From Coenobita brevimanus (lineage: Eukaryota; Arthropoda; Malacostraca; Decapoda; Coenobitidae): a stretch of DNA of 64,000 bases. Shown piece by piece: positions 45,666 to 57,475 of the stretch (positions within the stretch are counted from its first letter, which is position 1; every line of letters starts with the position of its first letter). The notes below the pieces were generated by a model, which saw only the letters and a program-made list of their open reading frames with translations, was not told the origin of the DNA and searched no databases. The translations under genes and the position numbers were made by a program. The stretch lies in contig CM064697.1 in the NCBI GenBank assembly GCA_032717465.1, positions 5,346,533-5,410,532 of the forward strand, written 5' to 3'.

Positions 45666-45790
45666 AAGGAGAATGGGTAACGCCCTTGGAATGGGTGAGG
45701 TCTTTGGAATGGGTAACGTCTAGAGAATGGGTGACAGCAAGGACATGGTTAATATTCCGGAGGTGGGTAACATCTAGGGAATGAGTCAAG
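45666..45790. repeat. 21-bp minisatellite, 6 copies
   Basis: Unit TTGGAATGGGTAACGTCT with a 3-base variable part. Because 21 is a multiple of three, the plus frame encodes a (W)VTSLEWV-type heptad, which explains the open frame running through it. Confidence 0.85.
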
Positions 45791-45797
45791 CCTGAAG

Positions 45798-45799
<2 letters not shown>

Positions 45800-45854
<55 letters not shown>
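45800..45854. repeat. (AC)27 microsatellite
   Basis: Pure CA run. Confidence 0.97.
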
Positions 45855-45857
<3 letters not shown>

Positions 45858-46614
45858 CCATTTATAACAGGCAGAGGAAACAAATGGGGAAAAGAGAAAC
45901 TAAAAATTCCAGAGGTAAGGGTAGGGAAGAAAAGTTGTATGGAATGAGATATCTCGTAGTATCTCGGTAATGGGAAGGAGCTACATGGAAGGACGTCTGG
46001 GAGTGTAAGACATGTATAAGATAACAGAAGGACATCAGGGGAGGGTAGTGGATGATTTGGAAGGGAAGAGGCATCCGGAACGGGAGTTGTCTGGCAGGAC
46101 AGGTGACAAATATGGACAAAGGCTGAGGATGGGACACCTGGCAAGGGCAAGAACAAGCTGAAAAGAAATAAAGGCTTGGAAAAGAAGTTACGGCTCAGAA
46201 ATAAAACACATCAAAGTCGATGGACAAAATCTGGAAGTGGAAAAGTAAGTCAAGGAACGGGGGTTGAGAGAAAATAAATGGTGGAGAGCATAATTTATAG
46301 CCAACCGCTTTGCGCACGGCATTTCAGGATATAATGAGAGGCCTAATGAATGTGAAGCACACAACATGTAATTGCGGGTACATCGACAAACATTACCATG
46401 ACGGCTATTGTATACGGATAATAATCGAAACAACGCAACTGGTATTTAATTATGATATTTATACACGAAAGGTCATCCGCTCGATATGGTTGATAACACA
46501 CGCAATATATTAAAGATATGATGACCAGCTAGAGGCAAATAAAAGAAACGGTTATGAGAAACAATGTAACAAACTAAAATGACCATACATGTGACAGCTG
46601 TAAAAAGTAACTGC

Positions 46615-46619
<5 letters not shown>

Positions 46620-46655
<36 letters not shown>
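46620..46655. repeat. (AT)18 microsatellite
   Basis: Pure AT run that directly abuts the left end of the MITE below. Confidence 0.97.
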
Positions 46656-46659
<4 letters not shown>

Positions 46660-46968
46660 GTCCCCTGACATGACTCACAAACTTCAGGTGATTCTTGGAC
46701 TGATTTCAAGTAAAATAAAATAAATAAATAAATAAATAAACAATGGTATACCAACATGGGTTCAATTTTCAGTCGTTAAGGAGTTAAACTTACTGATGAC
46801 CATAAGGGTAAAAATGATATACTGTATCTTATAATTCACTCATAAGATCATCAGCAATTGTAGTTCCACACTGTTGAAAATTGGACTCATGTTGATATGA
46901 CAATTTTTACTCAAAATTAGCCAAGGAATCACCTCCTGAAGTTAGTACGTCAAGTTTCGGGACATCCT
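46656..46968. mobile_element. 313-bp MITE with about 50-bp imperfect terminal inverted repeats
   Basis: Left end AGGTGTCCCCTGACATGACT, CACAAACTTCAGGTGATTC, TTGG is the imperfect inverse of the right end (read inward: AGGATGTCCCGAAACTTGAC, GTACTAACTTCAGGAGGTGA, TTCCTTGG). The flanks are TATA on the left and TATA a few bases beyond on the right, compatible with a TA target. AGGNTGTCCC ends with TA targets are seen in Tc1/mariner-derived elements (family knowledge). The interior has an AAAT repeat and no coding frame. Confidence 0.8.
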
Positions 46969-48480
<1,512 letters not shown>

Positions 48481-48840
48481 GGAGGAGGAAAGCTGAAGGG
48501 TGAATAATACGGGAGGATGAAGGGCGACTAGAGGGGAGTGGATGAAGGATAAATAGGTAAGGGGATGAAGGATGGCTACACAGGGAGGATGAAGGATGAA
48601 GGGTGACTGGTGTGGGAGGATGAAGGATGATGGGTGGCTAGAGAGGGAGGAGGAAGGGTGACCAGGGGGGAGGATAAAGGATGAAGGGTGAACAAGGGGG
48701 AGGATAAAGGAGGAAGGGTGAACAGGGGGGAAGGATGAAGGGTGAAGGGTGACTTGGGAGGAAGGATGAAGGGTGACTAAGGATGGAGGAGGAAGGTGGA
48801 TGGGTGACTAGAGAGTGAGGAGGAAAGATGAAGGGTGATC
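48481..48840. repeat. GGAGGATGAAGGGTGACTAG minisatellite
   Basis: About 16 degenerate copies of 19-27 bases. CTAGAGAGGGAGG, CCAGGGGGGAGGATAAAGG and CAGGGGGGAAGGATGAAGG variants form local clusters. Confidence 0.9.
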
Positions 48841-49209
48841 AGGGAACCGATAGTGGAGGGAGGAGAAAAACAGAAGGATGAAAAAAAGACGAAGACAAGC
48901 ATGGGAGAAGAAGAGATGAAGGGTGACCAGGGAAGAGTGAAAGGGCGACAAAAGGGTGAAAGGGTGACTGGAAGATGAAAGGTGACCAGAGAACACAAGG
49001 GCAGGGGGAGCAAGAGAACAGGCGTATAGAGAACAGGCGTATATAAAAAAAAAAGAGGACGACTGGGCAGGGTGAAGGAAAGATGCAGGGTGAGTAGGGG
49101 GCCGTCCGTGGTCGGGAGGAGGAAGTCATTTACATACTGGTCACTTACGGAGGTCAAGTCCGGGGTCAGGCTCGTTTATTTATTTACACAAACAAGCCAT
49201 GTCTTCCTC
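48841..49209. repeat. degenerate continuation of the GATGAAGGGTGACC array
   Basis: GAAGGGTGACCAGGGAA, GAAAGGTGACCAGAGAA and an exact AGAACAGGCGTATA duplication (49016 and 49030) continue the array in eroded form to about 49100. Confidence 0.7.
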
Positions 49210-49465
49210 CTTTAAACCCCTTCAACCCAAAGACGTCCTTCTTGTTTTTAATCAGGCTACTTCCAGACGATTTTATTCAGCTTTACGGAGCATCTCTTAC
49301 GGTGAAGGGGTTAGGGAATATCTAACCTCTTCAGTTCGAAAAATCCTTCCTAACCTAGAACTAAACGTCTGGTGGCAAAAATAAAAAGTAAAATGAAATA
49401 AAAAAATGTAATAAATATATAAACAAATAAAATATACGTCATCATACTGACGTGGTTAACAAAAT
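49210..49465. mobile_element. FB-1 foldback element, well preserved
   Basis: TTTAAACCCCTTCAACCCAA, CTACTTCCAGACGATTTTAT, TCAGCTTTACGGAGC, GTGAAGGGGTTAGGG at left; CTAACCTCTTCAGTTCG, ACTAAACGTCTGGTGGCAAA at right; ends CATCATACTGACGTGGTTAA. Confidence 0.85.
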
Positions 49466-49777
49466 GACATACATGTGATTATCCATTTGTCTAATCATGT
49501 GTCACCTGTACTGTCCATACCAATATCCATTTCCTCATTTCTTACATATCATTCAAACATCTTTTAATAGTTGTTTATGGGGATTTTTACTGCCAACAGG
49601 ACATCCCTTAATCCTTCTTCGTAGGAATGTTTAGGCCCCCTATCTATTTATCTTCTCTACCTTTTAGAAGTATTTTTATTACCTCTACCTATCTTCCTCT
49701 CTATGCCTTTTAGAAGAATGAAGGATCGTTGTTACCAAGATGTTTTTGGCCACAGACGGACACTTATATTACGGAAT

Positions 49778-49812
<35 letters not shown>

Positions 49813-50235
49813 TAGCTATCCACCACTCTTTCTACCTCTTCTTCTTTTCACATTGTCATCACCTCGTCACAGTCCCTCTAGTTCTCCCACCTAAATCATT
49901 TTGTATAATCCATATATCTTCCTCCTCTTTGACCGTACACATATCACCGGTTTTTATCAGTGCTATGACGCAGAGATGGGTTTTCCACACCTCTGTCTAT
50001 CTCTTAAGTGAACCTCTAACATCCTGCTCAAAAAACGTGCTATTTCCGTCCACTTCAGTACTTTTACGGTACACGATAAAGTCCACCTACGACTCTTTCT
50101 CCATTATTCTCGTCCCGTTAGAGGACTCCCAAGATGTCTAGCACTTCCTGTCTACTTGTTAATATCACTAACTGAACGTGTATATTCTTGTCTGTGATAT
50201 TTATGCCAACTTCCGTCAGGTTAATATTTGTAAAT
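49466..50235. other. pyrimidine-leaning unique sequence with a (CT)n
   Basis: Contains a CT run at about 49781-49810. The 133-codon plus frame (49740-50141) begins in that run and is Ser/Leu/Phe-rich; no domain recognised. Confidence 0.45.
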
Positions 50236-50680
50236 AATGGTGGTAGGTGGTGGCGACCACCATGCACTCACTTGATGTAGTGCTGCCTATACTTCTTCCT
50301 CACCCTTATCATTCTTTTTATGCGTCTGTTTTAATCTCTTCCTTCTTCTCCCTTTCCAGCCTGTCCCTTTTTATTACTCTTTTCTCCACTTCAGGTGGCT
50401 CTAGGCTGAATAACTAGCCTAATTGTTTCCTGTATCCCAGGAAACCATTCACAACGCTGGGTGGTACCAATATCACCAAATAACATGGTAATGAGGAGCC
50501 TGCTAAGGTGCCCCTGCTAAATGGGTGGTGGAACGCAAATGTGGTATTCATACAGGAACCAAACCTCCACACTTTTTCCCGCAGCTCGCTGTGGCGAGGT
50601 GCTGTCAACCGCAGGGGGAATATCGGTCTCCTCGGCCAGCCAAAACGGATTTGATCATCAACAACAATTACATGAAGTAA
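50236..50680 (+). repeat. dispersed repeat REP-F, copy 2 (longer)
   Basis: Aligns with 17308-17575 over its first 250 bases and then continues with CGCAGCTCGCTGTGGCGAGG, TGCTGTCAACCGCAGG and CTCCTCGGCCAG, words that also occur (some inverted) at 21.8 kb and 51.83 kb. Confidence 0.75.
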
Positions 50681-50689
50681 CATATACGT

Positions 50690-50742
50690 GATACGCAAAG
50701 TAAATCACTGAGAAACAGATGCTAGCGAGCTTTACGAAGCAG
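50690..50742 (+). mobile_element. FB-2 arm, solitary
   Basis: TGATACGCAAAGTAAATCAC, TGAGAAACAGATGCTAGCGA, GCTTTACGAAGC in FB-2 order. Confidence 0.6.
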
Positions 50743-51103
50743 CTAGAGTATTGACTTGGATAGCAATGAACATCGCTCACCAGTCATTTCCGTTCCCTTC
50801 CCCCCCCAAAAAAAAAAAAAAAAAAATGAGCACCCATAATTCTTATCTTTTCCATTTTAACCTTCTGTGTTATCTACAGTTATCTCATAAGCCCCGCCCA
50901 TATGCATTTCCGTTCCTTGTTGACCCATACAGAAAAAAAACACGCTATCATCTTATCTCAGCTATCTTTTCCTCTCCACCTCCTCATCTTTACTCTCTCT
51001 CTCTCTCTCCACCTTCTCATCTCTACTCTAATTTCTCTCTCAGAAGCCATATCCACTTGCGTTTCCTCTCACAAACTACACACAGAAGATAAAGCACTGT
51101 CCT

Positions 51104-51104
<1 letters not shown>

Positions 51105-51162
<58 letters not shown>
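51105..51162. repeat. (CT)28 microsatellite
   Basis: Pure CT run; a shorter one lies at about 50992-51009. Confidence 0.97.
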
Positions 51163-51165
<3 letters not shown>

Positions 51166-51174
51166 TTTGGTTTA

Positions 51175-51560
51175 ATCTCTTTAGTGAAATAACAACTCTT
51201 TCACCTGATACGCCTTCTTGCTACTGACACAATTTTATTCTATTCATCTTAGGAGAGACGGGGATAAAAAACAATACCCATTAATCTCTTTAGTACGATG
51301 GTCACCTTTCCCTGTTAAAACTGTCATCCACGCCACTTTATTTAACCTAAAATTAAATACTGGTGGTGTTGCAGGACAAATTTCTTTCTGCTATCAACGA
51401 GGTGATTTATTCAGGTTACTTAAGACTTACTGGTTAAAAAGGAAAAAAGAAATCTACCTAAAAAACACCATTCAGCACGATAACGTCCTGATTATATTAT
51501 CCCTGCGACCACTGGACGATTTTACTCAGCTCAAGGTTGACGTCTGCTGGTGAAGGAGCT
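51175..51560. mobile_element. FB-1 composite (three or more arms)
   Basis: CTGACACAATTTTATTCTAT, TCATCTTAGGAGAGA (51225), an intermediate diverged arm near 51340-51400, and GCGACCACTGGACGATTTTA, CTCAGCTCAAGG (51507). The 111-codon plus frame here is a by-product. Confidence 0.65.
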
Positions 51561-51797
51561 AAGTCGCTTCTCTTATGCCTCTCCATTTCCCTCATACTGA
51601 CTGGAGTTTCTATAATCTGTATTTTTTTTCCAAACGACATTTCCGCCACGTCTTGTCTCTCAAACCTGACATTACCCTTACACATGTCACTTCTTTACAT
51701 CTGACATTTTTCTCAAAACACCATCATTATCATCATCACTCCTCCCACCTAACTGCTAGGGATCGAGAAAGCACAGAAGGGAGAGAACTTATCATCA

Positions 51798-51861
51798 TGC
51801 CCAGGCTGTTGCTGTTGCTCAACCGTGGAGTGCCTGGCCGAGCGGCACCGTCGACGGCAGG
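51798..51861 (+). CDS. possible first exon (weak), more likely a repeat fragment
   Basis: From the ATG at 51798 the frame reads MPRLLLLLNRGVPGRAAPST and ends at a strong donor-like CGGCAGGTAAGG. A Leu/Arg/Ala-rich N-terminus of this kind would suit a signal or mitochondrial targeting peptide. Against it, CTGGCCGAGC..CGCAGG at 51829-51868 aligns with 21811-21852 at roughly three quarters identity, so this may be just another copy of a dispersed repeat. No downstream exon is visible; a 26-bp minisatellite follows. Confidence 0.15.
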
Positions 51862-51910
51862 TAAGGAACTGGTCCTATAGTTTCGTCCCCTGGGTTCCTT
51901 ACACTGTTGA

Positions 51911-52508
51911 TGTTCTGTCTGCTTCTTTGTGCGGCATGTTCTGTCTGCTTCTTTATGCGGCATGTTCTGTCTGCTTCTTTGTGCGGCATGTTCTGTCTGC
52001 TTCTTTGTGCGGCATGTTCTGTCTGCTTCTTAGTGTGGCATGTTCTGTCTGCTTCTTTGTGCGGCATGTTCGGTCTGCTTCTTAGTGTGGCATGTTCGGT
52101 CTGCTTCTTTGTGCGGCATGTCCTGTCTGCTTCTTTGTGCGGCATGTCCTGTCTGCTTCTTTGTGCGGCATGTCCTGTCTGCTTCTTTGTGCGGCATGTC
52201 CTGTCTGCTTCTTTGTGCGGCATGTTCTGTCTGCTTCTCTGTGCGGCATGTTCTGTCTGCTTCTTTGCGCGGCATGTTCTGTCTGCTTCTTTGTGCGGCA
52301 TGTTCTGTCTGCTTCTTTATGCGGCATGTTCTGTCTGCTTCTTTGTGCGGCATGTTCTGTCTGCTTCTTTGTGTGGCATGTTCTGTCTGCTTCTTAGTGT
52401 GGCAAGTTCAGTCTGCTTCTTAGTATGACATGTTCTGTCTGCTTCTTAGTGTGGCAAGTTCAGTCTGCTTCTTAGCATGACATGTTCTGTCTGCTTCTTA
52501 GTGTGAAA
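51911..52508. repeat. 26-bp minisatellite, 23 copies, no indels
   Basis: Unit TGTTCTGTCTGCTTCTTTGT plus GCGGCA repeats 23 times at exactly 26 bases (51911 to 52508). Units 9-12 share TGTCCTG; units 20 and 22 are AGTTCAG..(G/A)TATGACA-type alternating with TAGTGTGGCA units, a 52-base dimer at the right edge. Because 26 is not a multiple of three and the unit lacks stops in most phases, all frames are open on both strands for 80-170 codons. Confidence 0.99.
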
Positions 52509-53194
52509 TGTTCTGTTCTGTGTTCCATTACGTGGGTTATGTTGTGTGGGCCTATTCTACAAGTGGGACACGTGTCATCTGTGATTCCACTCAAATCAAA
52601 GCTGATTTGTGAAGGTCTGGGTGAAGTTCTTATATACGTCTAGGTTGGTGAAACTGAGCAGCTCTGTTTAAGGTTACCTCGATAGGTAGATATCGGGATA
52701 GAAGGATTGCAGTATAGAGTCAGGATCGTGGTGTTGTACTGCTCTGCGTGTTAAATAAAAATCTAGGTATTTCTTCATTACTGGTGTTGGAATTTTTGCT
52801 GGCCCGATGTTTTTAAGTGGGTCTGGTAATGCTTGTGTGGTGATTGTTTTGTTTGCCTAGTCTGGTGGGTGCCCTCTCATATAATGACAGGAGTACTGTA
52901 TGTCTGCACAGGGTTGCAGATTCATTAGCACATCATTCAAGCCTTCAGAATCCTGGCTCCACCTCACAAGCATAACCATCTGTACTTACTAGTATTTTTC
53001 ATTAATGGTATATATGCCTCATACAAACATCTTTTGGATAGGCATTCTGACAAGTAACGTGTTAAAAAAAAGGAGGGATTCCAAACCTTTGTCACATGCT
53101 CTCAAATGTATACATACCTCGTCCAACCATTTCAGATCATCATCAGTTCCTCAACTACATCAACTTTCATAATTTTTGTAGCTTCCTTCACCTG
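52509..53194. other. unique sequence, no gene seen
   Basis: T/G-rich plus strand without recognised features. Confidence 0.5.
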
Positions 53195-53530
53195 TCATAC
53201 CTCTCATTTCTCGCACACGTGTCATTTCTCACACTTGTAATTTTCAACACTTGTCATTTTCACCACACCTACACTTTCCACCTACAATTTCCATCACATT
53301 TGTCATCTCCCTCACACCTGTCACTTCAAACATGTCATCTCCATTACACCTATCACATCCCTCCAACTTGTCATTTCAAACACATCATTTCCCTCACACC
53401 TGTCACATCCCTCCTCCTTGTCATTTCAAACACTTATCATTTCCCCCACACCTGTCATTTCCCTCCGACCTGTCACTTCATACACACCTGTAATTCCTCT
53501 CACACTGCAAAGGCATTTCACCCAACACTT
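53195..53530. repeat. CACACCTGTCATTTCCCTC minisatellite
   Basis: About 18 degenerate copies of a 17-19 base unit in which two types alternate (CACACCTGTCAYWTCCCTC and CTTGTCATTTCAAACAC), giving a higher-order period of about 36. The 184-codon plus frame (53096-53650) runs through it and is an artefact. Confidence 0.88.
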
Positions 53531-53646
53531 CATCTACACTACAACCACATGTCACATTCAACGTCATTTCCCTCACCCATCATTTCCTCCCCAGATGATC
53601 CCAAGAGGGACCATCCTGCATCAACCACCCTTATCATTACAAAACA

Positions 53647-53667
53647 ATAATAATAATGATAATAATA

Positions 53668-53704
<37 letters not shown>
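53647..53704. repeat. (AAT)n microsatellite
   Basis: About 19 units with GAT and AGT interruptions. Confidence 0.95.
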
Positions 53705-53707
<3 letters not shown>

Positions 53708-53842
53708 TACCTGGAGTGTGCGTATGTCCCTACCTGCTAGCGATAAGGAGTAAAGGTGTGGGGTGGCGTGGGCGATTAATTAAAGGTATCAGGATGGGCC
53801 GGATTAGTGGGATTACTGGCGTTCAGCTGGTGGTTACGTATC

Positions 53843-53843
<1 letters not shown>

Positions 53844-53899
<56 letters not shown>
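53844..53899. repeat. (AC)28 microsatellite
   Basis: Pure CA run 16 bases before an FB-3 end. Confidence 0.97.
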
Positions 53900-53901
<2 letters not shown>

Positions 53902-53909
53902 AACTACAT

Positions 53910-54145
53910 TCCTTTTACTCTAACTTGCCGTAAAATTGCCATCTCTGCATCTCCACTACTGAGTTTCAGTAATAGATTTAACACTAGAATATAATGCCAG
54001 TCACGAAAAAGTGCTTGAGAAAGGACGCAGAGGCGCAGAGAGGACGTACACCCGTAGCACTGTCCTCTTCTGCCACCGAGCTACGTGAAAGAAGCTGCAA
54101 CAGGACGAAAATCTGGGCCACGTTAGGGGAAAGAGGACGAGAGGA
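53910..54145. mobile_element. FB-3 element, most complete copy
   Basis: Left end TTCCTTTTACTCTAACTTGC, CGTAAAATTGCCATC; internal TTAACACTAGAATATAATGC, CAGTCACGAAAAAGTGC, TTCTGCCACCGAGCTACGTG; right end ACAGGACGAAAATCTGGGCC, ACGTTAGGGGAAAGAGG. The ends are imperfect inverses. Confidence 0.75.
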
Positions 54146-54261
54146 TACGGACGCTCAGATGGTGTTACGTACCAGCGAGAACGATTACCTCAGACAGCAG
54201 GGTACTTGAGGGGGGATTAGGACCCCAAGGACAAAGAACACATGAAAAACAAACAATACAA

Positions 54262-54903
54262 TGTTATAGGAATGTACACGGCTATAGGAATGTACACTGC
54301 TACAGGAATGTATACTAACTGCTATAGGAACGTACACTGCTATAGGAATGTACACTGCCATAGGAATGTACACTGCTATAGGAATGTACATTGCCATAGG
54401 AATATACACTGCTATAGGAATATACACTGCTATAGAAATGTACACTAACACTACAAGAATGTAAGCTGCTATAGGAATGTACACTGCAATAAGAATGTAC
54501 ACTGCTATAAAAATGTTCACTAACTGCTATAGGAATGTATACTGCTAAATGAATGCACAACAACTGTTATAAGAATGTACACTAACTGTTACAGGAATGT
54601 ACACTAATTGCTATAGGAATGTACACTGCTGTATGAATGTACACTAACTGCTATAGAAATGTACACTAACTACTATAAGAATGTACAATAACTGCTATAG
54701 GAATGTACACTAACTGCTATAGGAATGTACATTAATTGCTATGGAAATGTACACTAGCTGCTATAGGAATGTACACTGCAACTGCTATTGGAATGTACAC
54801 CAACTGCTATGGGAATGTACTCTGTAACTGCCACAGGTATGTACACTGAACTGCTATAGGAATGTACACTGTAACTGCTATAGGAATGTACACGGTAACT
54901 GGT
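54262..54903. repeat. 18/22-23-bp minisatellite CTGCTATAGGAATGTACA
   Basis: About 32 copies. The left third is mainly 18-base units (GGAATGTACACTGCTATA); the rest is mainly 22-23 base units with an extra CTAA or GTAA. The frames here encode Tyr/Asn/Val/His-type repeats and are artefacts. Confidence 0.97.
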
Positions 54904-54918
54904 AATTAATAGAACTTC

Positions 54919-54919
<1 letters not shown>

Positions 54920-54971
<52 letters not shown>
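54920..54971. repeat. (AAT)17 microsatellite
   Basis: Pure AAT run. Confidence 0.97.
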
Positions 54972-54972
<1 letters not shown>

Positions 54973-55167
54973 CCTAAACACACCATATGAATATTTTTAG
55001 CAGATGGTTACAGATAATTGGAAGTCAACTAAGTACTGAAATAAAAACTAATGTACTCATCCCATACTATATAATGTAACTAATAATCACAAAAACTTTA
55101 TAATACGGCTACTGAGTACATACACATTCTGCTTCAGTAGAAAAAAACAAACTTAAGGAAGCACTAT

Positions 55168-55285
55168 AATGAGTAAGCAATATTTCTCAAGAGTATGCAG
55201 TATTTCTCAAGAGTAAGCAATATTTTTCAAGAGTAAGCAATATTTCTCGATTAGGTAATATTTCTTACGAGTATGCAATATTTTT
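55168..55285. repeat. 20-21 bp tandem repeat, 5 copies
   Basis: GAGTAAGCAATATTTCTCAA with small changes, decaying to the right into a T-run. Confidence 0.93.
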
Positions 55286-55387
55286 TTTCTCTCAGCCTCA
55301 TCCCGGTAGCGCTTTTTATGATATACTGAACAGGAAAAGCGTTAAGAATTAGTATCATTGCTCAAGACAAAGAAAAGGTCAAGAGGT

Positions 55388-55389
<2 letters not shown>

Positions 55390-55451
<62 letters not shown>
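55390..55451. repeat. (AC)30 microsatellite
   Basis: Pure CA run. Confidence 0.97.
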
Positions 55452-55452
<1 letters not shown>

Positions 55453-55564
55453 AAAATACGTGAACAAAAATGACAACGACTCTGTGCAAAAAATAAACAC
55501 TGACGTCACGGTGATGTGTTTACGGTGATGTGGATGTCACAAGCAATTACTGAAAGGGAAAAAT

Positions 55565-55775
55565 ATTAACCCATTCCATCCCATGACGCTTTATTCTTTC
55601 ATTTTATTCTGGCTACCAAATGACGATTTTACTCAGTTTAGGACAGATTTCTAGTGAGGCGAAGGGAGAGGGATAAATTAATGAAGGCTGTACCCACCTC
55701 TCTGTTGAATAAAACCGTCTGGTGGCAGCAAGAATAAAGGCAGAAAATGCGTCACAGGACTGAAGGGGTTAGCAG
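55565..55775. mobile_element. FB-1 foldback element, best reference copy
   Basis: Left arm AACCCATTCCATCCCATGAC, GCTTTATTC, TCTGGCTACCAAATGACGAT, TTTACTCAGTTTAGGACAGA; right arm CTCTCTGTTGAATAAAACCG, TCTGGTGGCAGCAAGAATAA, GCGTCACAGGACTGAAGGGG, TTAG. The two halves are inverses along their whole length of about 100 bases each. Confidence 0.88.
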
Positions 55776-56440
55776 AGAGAGAGAGAGAGAATGACGAAGA
55801 GGGAAATAGAAAATGTAGAGAAGAACTGCTAAAGGTCAGACAAAAACAATGAACTAACTTGAAACCCTTGGCTGCGTCTGGGAGCGATTGGGCAACGAAA
55901 GGCAGGGACGAGGAAAGTGAAAGTGTAAGTAGTGAACGAAGGCAAAACGGGAGAGTGACAGAAAGAGACGGGAATGACAAATGAGGAAGAATAAGTGCAG
56001 GGAAAACAAGGGTGGGAAGGGTATGGAGGGAAGGAGAGAGGAGAGATAGAGAAGGAAACACAGGGAGACATGAAAAGAGACGGGAGGAGGGAAATGAGAG
56101 GCTGAGAAGGAAAGATAAGGAGAGAGAGAAGGAGAGATAATGAAAGATGGAAGGAATGATAGGGAGGCAAGAGAGAAAAGAGGAGAGAGGGATGGATAGG
56201 TGAGGAGAGAAAAGAGAGGCTTACAAGGAAACATTAGGAGAGAGAAGGTGAGATAATGAGAGACGGAAGGAGCAGTAAAGAAAGTGAGAGAGAGAGAGAG
56301 AGAGATGGGAAGGAAACGTAGGGAGAGGGGGAAGGAAAAGTACGGAGAGAGGGAGAGAAATGGAGAGAGGGAAAGAATGACAGGGAGAAAAGGAACAAAA
56401 CTACATGAAGTGTTGGAAGGAAACTAAGGGAAAAGTTATT
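55776..56440. repeat. polypurine-strand domain
   Basis: GGAGAGAGAAGGAGAGATAA wording, with a repeated AGAGAGAAGG(A/T)GAGATAATGA block at about 56118 and 56230 (period about 112). Minus frames of 126-127 codons are compositional. Confidence 0.88.
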
Positions 56441-56442
56441 TA

Positions 56443-56443
<1 letters not shown>

Positions 56444-56507
<64 letters not shown>
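56444..56507. repeat. (AC)32 microsatellite
   Basis: Pure CA run embedded in the polypurine domain, interrupting it. Confidence 0.97.
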
Positions 56508-56508
<1 letters not shown>

Positions 56509-56509
56509 G

Positions 56510-56794
56510 AAGAGCGGGAAAGGGACATGCAGGAGGGGAGAAAGGGAACAAAAATGGCGAAAACGGAGAAGAAATGCTGAAAAACATAAATTTAAAGGAA
56601 AATGGACGACGAGAGGGAAGAAAAAGTAGAAGAGATCGAAAAAAAAAAAAGTTAGAAGGGAAAGAAAAGGAAAGGAAGATGGGACAGAAAAAACAGAGAA
56701 AGAGGAAAGGAAAGTTAGAGGGAGAGAAAAGGAAAGGAGGAAAGAAAAGGACAGGTAGAAGGGAGAAAATATGAAAAGTAGAAGGAAGTGAATT

Positions 56795-56843
<49 letters not shown>
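56510..56843. repeat. polypurine domain ending in (GA)n
   Basis: GGAAAGAAAAGGAAAGG wording to about 56798, then 45 bases of pure GA to 56843. Confidence 0.93.
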
Positions 56844-56845
<2 letters not shown>

Positions 56846-56930
56846 TGCTAAACTAAATAAAACAGTCTGACGAGAGCATGACAGAACTAAAAAGTGACGT
56901 CAATATACCCAAGGAGACTAAGCATATGAC
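56844..56930 (-). mobile_element. FB-1 right arm
   Basis: CCTGCTAAACTAAATAAAAC, AGTCTGACGAGAGCATGAC, GTGACGTCAATATACCCAAG, beginning exactly where the GA array ends. Confidence 0.7.
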
Positions 56931-57465
56931 TGATGTAGAGAAGCCAGGACAATATCAAGGAAGCGAAAACACAGAAAAAAGGAACGATAACCAACTGATG
57001 GAAAGCAATGAAGGAATATGATGGCAGATAACAAAGAAAATAATAATAAGAAGAAGAACAAAATAGACGTAGCATATGTGACCTTAGTGAGTGTGTAGTA
57101 ATTAGTGGAATATTAAGGAGGAGAAATAAGGAAAATAGATAATGATAACGAACAGAAGGGGAGAAGTGAAGGAACATGAAGGAAGAAAGTAGAAAGAAAA
57201 GCACATGTGACCTATGTGAGTGTGGAATAGCTAAGAAAATAGTAAGGAAAAGAATAATAACCAAGAGAACGAATGAATGAAGGGTCACAAGGGCGGACAG
57301 TAAGAAAGTAAAAATAAGCACACAGACGAAGCAGGTGAGTGTGAAGGAGCCAGGAGAATATTAAGTAAGAGAAAACGGGGAAAAAAAGAACGATAACCAA
57401 TAGAAAGGAATGAATGAAAGAGCACGAGGGCAGACAGCAGGAAAATAATTAAGGAAAAACTCCCA
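56925..57465. repeat. four-copy degenerate tandem repeat, about 115-150 bp
   Basis: Copies start near 56925, 57073, 57201 and 57316 and share GCAYATGTGACCTATGTGAG, TGTGAAGGAGCCAGGAGAAT, ATTAAG, then AACGATAACCAAYAGAAAGG, AATGAATGAAGG and GGCAGACAGYA. Minus frames of 144 and 62 codons follow its phase but are not recognisable proteins. Confidence 0.8.
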
Positions 57466-57475
57466 TAAATACAAG

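Noticed and set aside
45362..45784. Plus-strand frame ending in a WVTSLEWV-type heptad
   Set aside because: Product of a 21-base minisatellite after a Lys/Glu purine tract.
51819..52428. 160-173 codon frames on both strands with 26-residue repeats
   Set aside because: A 26-base unit repeated without indels opens all phases; several overlapping frames on both strands cannot all be coding and none has a non-repeat domain.
51911..52508. CRISPR-like regular array
   Set aside because: Units are directly adjacent with no unique spacers, in eukaryotic DNA. The same applies to the 32-bp arrays at 40.5 and 59.3 kb.
53096..53753. 184- and 111-codon plus frames rich in His/Thr/Pro/Leu
   Set aside because: Translation of the CACCTGTCATTTCC array and the AAT microsatellite.
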